From contig CAIJTL010000355.1 in the NCBI GenBank assembly GCA_903823545.1, forward strand, positions 1-6,551: DNA of 6,551 nt, written 5' to 3'. Shown here in pieces: positions 1 through 5,261 of the stretch (position 1 is its first letter; every line of letters starts with the position of its first letter). The notes below the pieces were generated by a model. The model saw nothing but the letters and a program-made list of their open reading frames with translations, did not search any database and had not been told where the DNA came from. Made by a program: the position numbers and the translations under genes. This DNA is from an uncultured Planctomycetaceae bacterium (GTDB lineage: Bacteria > Planctomycetota > Planctomycetia > Planctomycetales > Planctomycetaceae).

Positions 1-157
1 TCTCCACAGGACCGCTCGAAGGAACCAACAACAAAATCAAAACCATGAAACGACAAGCCTACGGATTCCGCGACCAAGAATTCTTCAAACTCAAAATCTA
101 TGCGCTCCACGAAGCCAAGTACGCTTTAGTCGGATGAATCAGATTTTCTCTACAGCC
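1..157 (+). mobile_element. Right end of an ISL3-type insertion sequence (partial)
   Basis: This is the distal end of an insertion sequence whose remainder lies left of the window. It contains the last codons of an ISL3-type transposase (3-137) and about 20 bp of non-coding end. The boundary at about 157 is inferred from two things. The sequence before it, TTTTCTCTACAGCC, reads on the other strand as GGCTGTAGAGAAAA, which is the kind of G-rich terminus ISL3 elements carry. The exporter reading frame also becomes alignable immediately afterwards (residues LGTFVVNDVR). Neither the left terminal repeat nor the 8-bp target duplication expected for this family can be checked here, so the exact junction is uncertain by several bases. 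Confidence 0.6.
3..137 (+). CDS. ISL3 family transposase, C-terminal fragment
   Basis: These are the last 44 codons of a DDE-type transposase, open at the left edge of the window and ending at TGA 135-137. The reading frame gives S-T-G-P-L-E-G-T-N-N-K-I-K, then K-R-Q-A-Y-G-F-R-D and F-F-K-L-K-I. This is the characteristic C-terminal block of ISL3-family transposases, in which the glutamate (codon 18-20) is the third member of the catalytic DDE triad. The enzyme would catalyse cut-and-paste movement of its own element. Completeness of the upstream gene cannot be judged. A related DDE family sharing the EG-x-NN-x-IK motif is the main alternative. Confidence 0.8.
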   Translation, partial: STGPLEGTNNKIKTMKRQAYGFRDQEFFKLKIYALHEAKYALVG

Positions 158-174
158 GGTTAGGGACGTTCGTC

Positions 175-585
175 GTGAACGATGTGCGGCTGCAGATTTT
201 CAATCACCTTCAAAAGTTGTCGATGAACTTCTTCGCTCGATCGCAAGTTGGCGATCTGATGTCGCGGTTCACGTCGGACTTGGACCGACTCGAAAATGTA
301 ATCGTCAACACGCTTCCCAGCGGGATTTGGGGATTGCTCTCCGTCGTCATGAGCATGAGCGTATTGCTCATCTTTGAATGGAAGATGGCGTTGCTGTCTT
401 TGATGAGCTTGCCGTTGTGTGTAATCGGTCCGTGGTTTCTAGGAAAACGAGCCTCAAGCCAGACATATTCAGTGCAAGAAACAACGGCTGCGGTATCCAA
501 CACCGTGCAAGAGAACTTGAGCGCGCAGCCGGTCGTGAAGGCATTTGGTTTACAGGCGGCGCTGTCGGCACAGTTTGCTCAGTAG
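175..585 (+). pseudogene. ABC exporter transmembrane-domain fragment
   Basis: This is the proximal piece of the disrupted exporter, readable from a GTG at 175 to the premature TAG. No convincing ribosome binding site precedes the GTG, and the homologous frame already runs upstream of it to about 158, so it is probably not a genuine start. Residues 1-35 (FNHLQKLSMNFFARSQVGDLMSRFTSD region) match the cytoplasmic coupling-helix segment found before TM3 in type-IV ABC exporters. Two hydrophobic stretches at about residues 48-67 and 71-90 are the TM3-TM4 pair. The end (VQENLSAQPVVKAFGLQ) matches the long cytoplasmic extension of TM4. The piece has no ATPase domain and only two helices, so it should be non-functional alone. 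Confidence 0.7.
583..585 (+). other. In-frame premature TAG in the exporter gene
   Basis: The TAG lies between codons for AQFAQ and LKLLST. Reading frame and homology continue unchanged on both sides, which marks a point nonsense mutation and not a gene boundary. The next ATG in frame is 39 bp downstream at 625. Interpretation depends on base-call accuracy at this site. Confidence 0.7.
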
Positions 586-624
586 CTCAAGCTGCTTTCA
601 ACACTTGCCAGCAAAGCAAACTTC

Positions 625-2055
625 ATGGGGAATCTCACGCAACGTACGCCAAGCCTCGGATTGAGCCTGTTTTCCGTTGTGGCCATCTCCGCTGGCGCGT
701 TGATGGCCTTTCATGGGTATCTCACCCCTGGTGAGTTAGTCGCGATGCAAGGAGTACTGCTGGGATTGAGCCAGTCGATCAGCGATGTGGCAGACTGTTA
801 TCCGCAACTCGTTCAAGCAGCGGCTGGTATGCAGCGGATCGACGATATTCTGCTCGAAGTTCCACAGATCAACGATTCTTCGACGGCCGACGTGATGCCG
901 CGGCCGAGTCGTCAGATTGAGTTCCGTGGTGTGAATTTCGGCTACACGGACGAGAAGCTCAACTTGTTGGATGTATCGTTTCGCGTTCCGGTCAACACTT
1001 TGAATGCGTTCGTTGGACCGAGCGGGTCAGGGAAGAGCACGATTTTGAATTTGGTGACTCGCTTTTATGAAGCGGGTTCTGGCACGGTGACGATCGACGA
1101 TGTCGATGTTCGTAGCGTGACGCAGTTGTCATTGCGGTCGCACATGTCGGTCGTGTTTCAAGAAAGTTTCCTTTTCAACACCAGCGTTCGCGAAAACATT
1201 CGCGTTGGACGTCCGGAGGCGACTGATTCGGAGGTCGAAGCAGCTGCGAGAGCTGCTGAAATCCATGACATCGTCCTTGCGATGCCGCAAGGTTATGACA
1301 CTCTTGCTGGTGAACGAGGGAGTCGTTTTTCTGGTGGCCAGCGGCAGCGAATAGCAATTGCTCGTGCGTTGCTCCGCGACCCGGCGATCCTGGTCCTCGA
1401 TGAAGCCACGTCTGCACTCGACCCTGTGACCGAGGATCAAATCAACGAAACTTTGTTGCGACTTGCAAAGGGACGTACCGTCTTGTCAGTCACTCATCGC
1501 CTCAGTCCAGTTGCTCAATATGACCGCATCTTCGTGCTGAAAGATGGTCGCGTGGTGGAGCAAGGACCTCACGCGGAATTGTTGCAGCAAAACGGCGTGT
1601 ATGCCGGATTATGGAACAAGCAGTCGGGGTTCACGATCAGCAAAGAAGGGGATCACGTCGATGTGACTGTTGAGCGACTGCGAGCGATTCCGATTCTGTC
1701 GAAGCTCGATCCTGACCTATTGAAAGACCTCGTCTCTGACTTCATCACCGATCGCATACCGCATGATCGAATTGTGGTTCAACAAGGCGACCTCGCCGAC
1801 AAGTTCTACATCATCGTGCGAGGACAAGTTGGTGTCTCAATTCGTAACGACGATGGCACTGAGCGAAAACTTACGACACTTCAAGACGGCGACTATTTTG
1901 GCGAAATCGCTCTCCTGCGGACCGTTCCACGAACAGCAACCGTGCGAACCAACGGCGAATGCATCTTCTTGACGTTACCTCGCGAGAAGTTTTCTAAACT
2001 GCTTGAGCGAGCGCCCGAATTTCGTGAACTACTTAGCCGAGACTATCCTGCATAA
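625..2055 (+). CDS. ABC transporter ATP-binding domain fused to C-terminal cyclic-nucleotide-binding domain (distal part of disrupted gene)
   Basis: This 476-residue ORF is the undamaged distal half of the exporter. Its ATG is internal to the ancestral gene and lacks a Shine-Dalgarno sequence, so expression is doubtful. Residues 10-55 hold the TM5-TM6 pair. The nucleotide-binding domain spans about 98-335 with Walker A GPSGSGKST (131-139), Q-loop Gln179, signature FSGGQ (SGGQ from 236), Walker B ILVLDEATSALD (Asp259, Glu260) and H-loop His291, all intact. After a short linker, residues 355-476 form a cNMP-binding fold with a phosphate-binding cassette FGEIALLRTVPRTATV (425-440). Glu427 and Arg436 sit where cAMP/cGMP-binding proteins contact the ribose and the cyclic phosphate, so ligand binding was plausible in the ancestor. 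The substrate is unknown, with lipid or peptide export typical of the family. I infer that a nucleotide second messenger once gated transport. Confidence 0.7.
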   Translation: MGNLTQRTPSLGLSLFSVVAISAGALMAFHGYLTPGELVAMQGVLLGLSQSISDVADCYPQLVQAAAGMQRIDDILLEVPQINDSSTADVMPRPSRQIEFRGVNFGYTDEKLNLLDVSFRVPVNTLNAFVGPSGSGKSTILNLVTRFYEAGSGTVTIDDVDVRSVTQLSLRSHMSVVFQESFLFNTSVRENIRVGRPEATDSEVEAAARAAEIHDIVLAMPQGYDTLAGERGSRFSGGQRQRIAIARALLRDPAILVLDEATSALDPVTEDQINETLLRLAKGRTVLSVTHRLSPVAQYDRIFVLKDGRVVEQGPHAELLQQNGVYAGLWNKQSGFTISKEGDHVDVTVERLRAIPILSKLDPDLLKDLVSDFITDRIPHDRIVVQQGDLADKFYIIVRGQVGVSIRNDDGTERKLTTLQDGDYFGEIALLRTVPRTATVRTNGECIFLTLPREKFSKLLERAPEFRELLSRDYPA

Positions 2056-2127
2056 GAGGGTCCGTCGTCTCAACAAATCCATCATATTTCGGACAACATC
2101 TCGAATCTCACGTGTCGTGCGTCAATC

Positions 2128-2191
2128 GTAGAACAGGCAGCTCGCCAGTTTGCTGTCACGTGACTTTTGGCAGACGAGCCGCCTACCCTAC
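2128..2191 (-). repeat. 64-bp imperfect palindrome centred on GTCACGTGAC (REP-like)
   Basis: The sequence is a symmetrical inverted repeat about the point 2159/2160. The outer arms, 2128-2146 and 2173-2191, pair at 14 of 19 positions, and the centre 2155-2164 is the perfect palindrome GTCACGTGAC. All five arm mismatches (2132/2187, 2133/2186, 2134/2185, 2139/2180, 2145/2174) are A opposite C on the plus strand, so they become G-U or G-T pairs on the minus strand. Read on the minus strand the unit starts GTAGGGTAGGCGGCTCG. A GTAG tetranucleotide beside the foot of a hairpin is typical of REP sequences mobilised by RAYT (REP-associated tyrosine) transposases. The REP assignment is inference, because no second copy is present in the window. 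Confidence 0.6.
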
Positions 2192-2197
2192 AAAAGC

Positions 2198-2327
2198 GGC
2201 TCTCCGCCATTCATGTTGAAAACGGTGTTTCGTGAGCGGCAAGACGCTAGCCGCCGGTGATTTCCCCTTTACCGGCGACTAACGCCTTGCCGCTCATTCA
2301 AACATTCAACAGAAATGGCGGAGAGCC
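2198..2327 (-). repeat. 130-bp nested palindrome (MITE/REP-like long hairpin)
   Basis: The outer arms 2198-2220 and 2305-2327 match at 21 of 23 positions, and the outermost bases read GGCTCTCCGCC against GGCGGAGAGCC. The inner arms 2234-2258 and 2271-2295 match at 22 of 25 around a 12-base loop. Between them, TGTTT (2226-2230) pairs with AAACA (2300-2304), giving one almost continuous stem with small bulges. Four of the five arm mismatches (2212/2313, 2244/2285, 2247/2282, 2251/2278) are A-C on the plus strand and so G-U on the minus strand; the fifth, 2213/2312, is A-G. ACAAAA occurs at 2190-2195 and 2328-2333, just outside the element, a possible but weak target duplication. Nothing in it is coding. 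It could be a non-autonomous mobile element or a structured RNA. Confidence 0.7.
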
Positions 2328-2350
2328 ACAAAACGAAAGTTGCTGATCTT

Positions 2351-2390
2351 GGTGATGACGCAAGAGGGTACAGCCTCTTTTCAAATCACC
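2351..2390 (+). promoter_or_regulatory. Two-tier hairpin in the probable panD leader
   Basis: GGTGAT (2351-2356) pairs with ATCACC (2385-2390), and AAGAGG (2362-2367) pairs with CCTCTT (2374-2379). The two stems are coaxial, separated by a symmetrical 5-by-5 internal loop and closed by the six-base loop GTACAG. The structure ends 31 bp before the panD ATG. It could be a 5'-UTR element, or a weak terminator for anything transcribed from upstream, since the inner stem is followed by only four T residues starting within its arm. No known riboswitch class is recognised. Confidence 0.4.
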
Positions 2391-2421
2391 GTTTCACTTT
2401 AGAAAGAACGACAAAGTTTCC

Positions 2422-2769
2422 ATGCAACGCATTATGTTGAAGTCGAAAATCCATCGAGCCACCGTCACCGACGCCCAATTGCATTATCAAGGGAGCGTCA
2501 CCATTGATCGGGAGTTGATGGAACTGGCTGACCTGATCGACCACGAACAAGTTCAAATTTACGACGTCAATAACGGCAATCGACTGACCACGTATGTGAT
2601 TCCCGGTGAGCCAGGTTCCGGGACCATCTGCATCAATGGGGCTGCCGCACACCTGGTTCATCCCGGGGATCTGGTCATCATTTGCTCGTATGCCAATTTT
2701 GACGAGAGCGAAGCAAGGCAAGTCAAACCGCGAGTCGTCCATGTCGATGCGAACAACCGGCCTGAGTAG
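2422..2769 (+). CDS. panD: Aspartate 1-decarboxylase proenzyme
   Basis: PanD is a cytoplasmic pyruvoyl enzyme that decarboxylates L-aspartate to beta-alanine for pantothenate and CoA synthesis. The 115-residue product matches the family from end to end: [12 protein letters not shown] at the N-terminus with Lys9 and His11, and the self-cleavage site HYQGS with Gly24-Ser25 exactly where the E. coli proenzyme is cut. Ser25 would become the pyruvoyl group of the alpha chain. Arg54, Thr57 and Tyr58 (NGNRLTTY) line the active site, and NGAAAH (72-77) is the conserved substrate and cleavage loop. It is slightly shorter than E. coli PanD (126 residues), losing only the variable tail. ATG 2422 gives the Gly24-Ser25 numbering; ATG 2434 is a possible but shorter start. 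The ribosome binding site is weak (AGAAAG near 2401-2406). No panB or panC lies nearby. Confidence 0.96.
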   Translation: MQRIMLKSKIHRATVTDAQLHYQGSVTIDRELMELADLIDHEQVQIYDVNNGNRLTTYVIPGEPGSGTICINGAAAHLVHPGDLVIICSYANFDESEARQVKPRVVHVDANNRPE

Positions 2770-2864
2770 ATGTGTCGTTCTAGTGAAGCAGTTTCTGACG
2801 ATTGCCATTCAAGATTTGCAGATCATTTCCGAATCACGTCCGTCTCATTTCTTCGACCATCTTT

Positions 2865-2869
2865 GAGGA
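2865..2869 (+). promoter_or_regulatory. Ribosome binding site fixing the start of the secreted protein
   Basis: GAGGA lies 8 bases before ATG 2878, directly upstream of a signal peptide. This favours 2878 over the in-frame ATG at 2770, which abuts the panD stop codon and would add 36 residues with no signal-peptide character. Confidence 0.6.
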
Positions 2870-2877
2870 CATCGCTC

Positions 2878-3822
2878 ATGCTCAAGCACTTCGGGCAACC
2901 TGTTCGTTTCGCGGGAATTCTTTCGCTATCGTTGTTTGCTGCTGGTTGGACGCAGCCAGCTCAGGCTCAGGTCAAGTTGGAACAGAAGTTTGTGGAAGGC
3001 GCCAAGACGGTCAATCACACCAACATGAAGGTGACGCAAACGCTCTCGCTCGCGGGAATGAATTTGGAAACGTCATCGGATCGGTTCGTAATTGTCTCTT
3101 CCAAAGCAGGCAAACGAGAAACGGATGGCAAAATTCGAGTCGATCAGAATGTCGACAAGCTGTCGATCACCGTAAAGCTACCCGGTGGGCTCATGCTGAC
3201 ATTCGATTCGGACGACCCGAACAAGAAGGCCGAAAATCCCGCCTTGCAACCGCTCGTAGACGCGATGGGAGCATTGTCGAAAGCCAAGATCGTCTTCATC
3301 TACGATCAAACGGGAAAAGTAGTTGCCGTCGAAGGGCTCGATAAAGCGGCGGAGAAAGTTTCGGAGGAGGCACGCGGAGATCTCGATCCGGAAGTCGCTA
3401 AGAAAAACGCCAATCAGGAAATTGACCGACTGCCGTCCGATCCAGTCAAAGTGGGCGACACTTGGAGCCGGAACGCAGATCTCAATCTCGGCAGCGGTCA
3501 GATCATGAGCATGACCACCGAATACAAGTACGTCGGTGAAGTGAAGGACGGCGACAAGACCTACGACAAAATCGAAGCCAAAACAACCACCACGACCTTT
3601 TCCATTGCCGAAGGTTCCAAGCTGCCGCTGCGAGTGACCAAGAGCGATTTGAAACCAACGGAGTCATCTAACACGTTGTTGTTCGATCGATCCGCAGGTC
3701 AGTTTCAATCCAACAAAGGAAAGCTGCGGATTCAGGGGGATCTTGAATTCTCAATCAACGGTCAGACTCTTCCTGCCAAGCTCGATCTTAATCTGGAAAG
3801 TGACACGTCTCGGCAGCCCTGA
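2878..3822 (+). CDS. Secreted protein of unknown function (DUF6263-like)
   Basis: The gene encodes 314 residues with a clear Sec signal peptide: basic start (MLKHFGQPVR), hydrophobic core (FAGILSLSLFAAGW) and a predicted cleavage after QPAQAQ or AQA, near residues 29-31. The mature part lacks further membrane segments, has no cysteines that I noticed, and looks rich in beta strands with alternating polar and hydrophobic residues. A segment P-S-D-P-V-K-V-G-D-T-W followed by a Y-K-Y-V-G-E-V block resembles the DUF6263 proteins common in planctomycetes; this is from memory and unsearched. No lipobox is visible, so it is probably periplasmic or exported. The reading frame can be extended to ATG 2770, but the signal peptide and GAGGA argue for 2878. 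It follows panD by 108 bp, and no functional link is evident. Confidence 0.8.
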   Translation: MLKHFGQPVRFAGILSLSLFAAGWTQPAQAQVKLEQKFVEGAKTVNHTNMKVTQTLSLAGMNLETSSDRFVIVSSKAGKRETDGKIRVDQNVDKLSITVKLPGGLMLTFDSDDPNKKAENPALQPLVDAMGALSKAKIVFIYDQTGKVVAVEGLDKAAEKVSEEARGDLDPEVAKKNANQEIDRLPSDPVKVGDTWSRNADLNLGSGQIMSMTTEYKYVGEVKDGDKTYDKIEAKTTTTTFSIAEGSKLPLRVTKSDLKPTESSNTLLFDRSAGQFQSNKGKLRIQGDLEFSINGQTLPAKLDLNLESDTSRQP

Positions 3823-3867
3823 TGTGAAATCTTTGCGAAGGCCCCACCTCTAGAACCGGACCCCGGC

Positions 3868-3896
3868 TTGACCCCTTTTCAAGTGCGACGTACTGT
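3868..3896 (+). promoter_or_regulatory. Possible sigma-70-like promoter for lpxB
   Basis: TTGACC at 3868-3873 matches the -35 consensus at five of six positions. TACTGT at 3891-3896, 17 bases further on, matches the -10 consensus at only three. The spacing is ideal and it lies about 55 bp before the lpxB start, but the -10 is poor and planctomycete promoters are often not recognisable by eye. Confidence 0.2.
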
Positions 3897-3938
3897 CCCG
3901 CCCCGCAAAAAATAGCCTTAGGGATGAGGTTCTTCTGC

Positions 3939-3945
3939 GAAGGGA
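3939..3945 (+). promoter_or_regulatory. lpxB ribosome binding site
   Basis: GAAGGGA ends six bases before ATG 3952. It supports that start, which also places the conserved GEPSGD motif close to the N-terminus as in other LpxB proteins. Confidence 0.6.
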
Positions 3946-3951
3946 CTCGCC

Positions 3952-5124
3952 ATGCATCTGTTCTTTTCTGTCGGTGAACCGAGCGGTGATCAACACGCCG
4001 CTCATCTCATTCAAGAGCTGCAATCACGCAATCCGAGAACTCGCTGCGTGGGTTTTGGCGGGCCGGCGATGGAAGCGGCTGGTTGCAAGCTGAATTTTCG
4101 GCTGACAGATATGGCAGTCATGGGGATCTTTGCGGTCATTCCATTGCTCTGGAAGTTCTACAAAGTCGCACAGCAAGCGAAGAAATACTTTCGCGAGAAT
4201 CGTCCTGACGCGGTCATATTGATCGACTTCGCCAGCTTCAACTGGTGGATTGCTAAGTACGCAAAGCAAGAAGGGATTCGAGTCATCTTTTATCTGCCCC
4301 CCCAGATTTGGGCGTGGGCCGATTGGCGGATCAAAAAGATTCGTCGCTTTGCTGATGACGTGATCGTTGGCTTGCCGTTCGAGCAGCAGTGGTACGCGGA
4401 TCGCGGCGTGAAAGTCGAATACGTCGGGCATCCATTCTTCGACGAAGTTGCGGAACATCGCACCGACAATCACTTCCTTGAATGTTGGAAATCGCAGAAA
4501 TATCGCAACGTGGCAATCCTTCCTGGCTCGCGTCGAGAAGAAGTGCAGCACAACTTTCCGATCATGATCGAAGTGATGAAGCAGCTTCACGAACGGCATC
4601 CGGACGTTCGCTTTTTAGTTGCCTGCTATCGCGAAGAACATCGTCGCTTTTGCAGCTCCTATCTGATGGCTCACGCCAGTCGGCTTCCCGTGCATCTGTT
4701 TGTGGGGAAGACGCCGGAGATCATTCAAGCGTCACTTTGCTGCTCGATGGTATCCGGATCGGTCAGCCTCGAAGTGCTCGCTCGCGGCAAGCCAGCAGTG
4801 GTGCAATACACGACCGATTGGTTCACTTATCTCGTCGGCAAATCGATGGTGAAGTGTCGATTCATGACGCTTCCGAATCTGTTTGTGAATCGCGAAGTCT
4901 TCCCCGAGTTCTTCGTCATCGGTTCCACAGCGAAGTACGTCACTCGAATTACCGAAGTGTTGCATGGTTGGCTGAGCGTTCAGGAACGGCTTGACGCGGT
5001 GACAGACGACGTCGAACAGCTTCGTGACCAGTTCACTCAAACGGGTGCCACAAAACGTGCCGCCGCACATCTCTTGCAACGGCTGGAACCCGCCGACACA
5101 TTGCGGCCCGCGCGAGCAGCCTAA
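3952..5124 (+). CDS. lpxB: Lipid-A-disaccharide synthase
   Basis: LpxB, a GT19 glycosyltransferase at the inner face of the cytoplasmic membrane, joins UDP-2,3-diacylglucosamine to lipid X to make the beta-1,6 disaccharide of lipid A. The 390-residue length is normal. Motifs in order: VGEPSGD (7-13), GFGGPAM (34-40), DMAVMG (53-58), IDFASFN (91-97) where Asp92 aligns with essential E. coli Asp98, YLPPQIWAWADWRIKKI (114-130), VGHPFFD (158-164), LPGSRREEV (190-198) with Arg194 matching the conserved active-site arginine, SGSVSLE (268-274), and TLPNLFVNREVFPEF (306-320). The sugar-nucleotide fold is therefore complete. The block around Asp92 differs from the proteobacterial APDFN and YVSPSVWAWR forms, as I recall for planctomycete homologues. 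The gene stands alone, away from lpxA, lpxD and fabZ. Confidence 0.95.
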   Translation: MHLFFSVGEPSGDQHAAHLIQELQSRNPRTRCVGFGGPAMEAAGCKLNFRLTDMAVMGIFAVIPLLWKFYKVAQQAKKYFRENRPDAVILIDFASFNWWIAKYAKQEGIRVIFYLPPQIWAWADWRIKKIRRFADDVIVGLPFEQQWYADRGVKVEYVGHPFFDEVAEHRTDNHFLECWKSQKYRNVAILPGSRREEVQHNFPIMIEVMKQLHERHPDVRFLVACYREEHRRFCSSYLMAHASRLPVHLFVGKTPEIIQASLCCSMVSGSVSLEVLARGKPAVVQYTTDWFTYLVGKSMVKCRFMTLPNLFVNREVFPEFFVIGSTAKYVTRITEVLHGWLSVQERLDAVTDDVEQLRDQFTQTGATKRAAAHLLQRLEPADTLRPARAA

Positions 5125-5162
5125 GGGGGCCGTACGCGAGGCTTATGGAATGAATGGGACTC

Positions 5163-5218
5163 ATGGGAAGAATGCGTATTACGCCAGTCGTAATCCTCAT
5201 TCTTCACGTTCTTCCCAT
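5163..5218 (+). promoter_or_regulatory. Strong intergenic hairpin with alternative right arms
   Basis: ATTACG (5178-5183) and CGTAAT (5189-5194) form the inner stem around loop CCAGT. GAAGAATG (5167-5174) pairs perfectly with CATTCTTC (5198-5205), extending it to 17 positions with two mismatches. The left flank ATGGGAAGAA (5163-5172) also pairs perfectly with TTCTTCCCAT (5209-5218), so one left arm has two competing partners because TTCTTC is duplicated on the right. It lies 38 bp after the lpxB stop and 43 bp before the next ATG. It lacks a T-run, so it is not a classical intrinsic terminator. It may be a leader switch, a processing site or a repeat unit. Confidence 0.5.
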
Positions 5219-5261
5219 CAATGCCATGACCGCTTCCGCCAACCACCACTGAGAAACGACA

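Larger units (their letters stand above)
158..2055 (+). pseudogene. Disrupted ABC exporter / cNMP-binding fusion gene, full extent of remnant
   Basis: One continuous reading frame aligns by eye with MsbA/LmrA-type ABC exporters carrying an extra C-terminal cyclic-nucleotide-binding domain. Two lesions interrupt it. The homology begins abruptly at the IS end with residues equivalent to the loop before the third transmembrane helix, so roughly 130 N-terminal residues (TM1-TM2) are absent. An in-frame TAG lies at 583-585, and both flanks continue the same protein in the same frame (AQFAQ before, LKLLSTLASKANF after), so no frameshift is involved. A single C-to-T change from CAG would produce this stop. 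The missing 5' part may survive on the far side of the IS outside the window. If the TAG is real, no full-length exporter can be made without readthrough. A sequencing or assembly error at this base is the main alternative. Confidence 0.75.
2056..2421. other. Gene-free region between exporter remnant and panD
   Basis: This 366-bp stretch has no credible ORF on either strand. It is mostly occupied by the two palindromes at 2128-2191 and 2198-2327 and the two-tier hairpin at 2351-2390. The first 72 bases after the exporter stop show nothing I can name. No clear sigma-70 promoter for panD could be picked by eye. Confidence 0.6.

Noticed and set aside
583..585. Recoded or readthrough stop (amber suppression) in the exporter.
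   Set aside because: No pyrrolysine-type context or stimulatory structure is evident, and the gene is already truncated at its 5' end, so simple decay explains it better.
378..734. Open frame on the plus strand overlapping the exporter.
   Set aside because: It is a shadow frame. The exporter frame carries the recognisable helices and motifs; this one gives an arginine- and cysteine-rich product without any family resemblance.
2060..2094. GTCCG / CGGAC pair after the exporter stop as a terminator.
   Set aside because: Five base pairs with a 25-base loop is expected by chance, and no T-run follows.
2128..2327. CRISPR array or tRNA-like structure in the palindrome region.
   Set aside because: There are no regularly spaced direct repeats and no cloverleaf or acceptor/CCA arrangement; the two palindromes are different sequences.
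2770..2877. An in-frame ATG directly after the panD stop that would extend the secreted protein by 36 residues.
   Set aside because: The extension is not signal-peptide-like, has no ribosome binding site suited to it, and would bury the clear signal peptide starting at 2878.
3867..3883. CTTGA / TCAAG inverted repeat after the secreted-protein gene as a terminator.
   Set aside because: The stem is only five base pairs, not GC-rich, and no T-run follows it.
4024..4599. A 191-codon minus-strand open frame inside lpxB.
   Set aside because: It is wholly antisense to conserved LpxB motifs and has no ribosome binding site or family features that I recognise.
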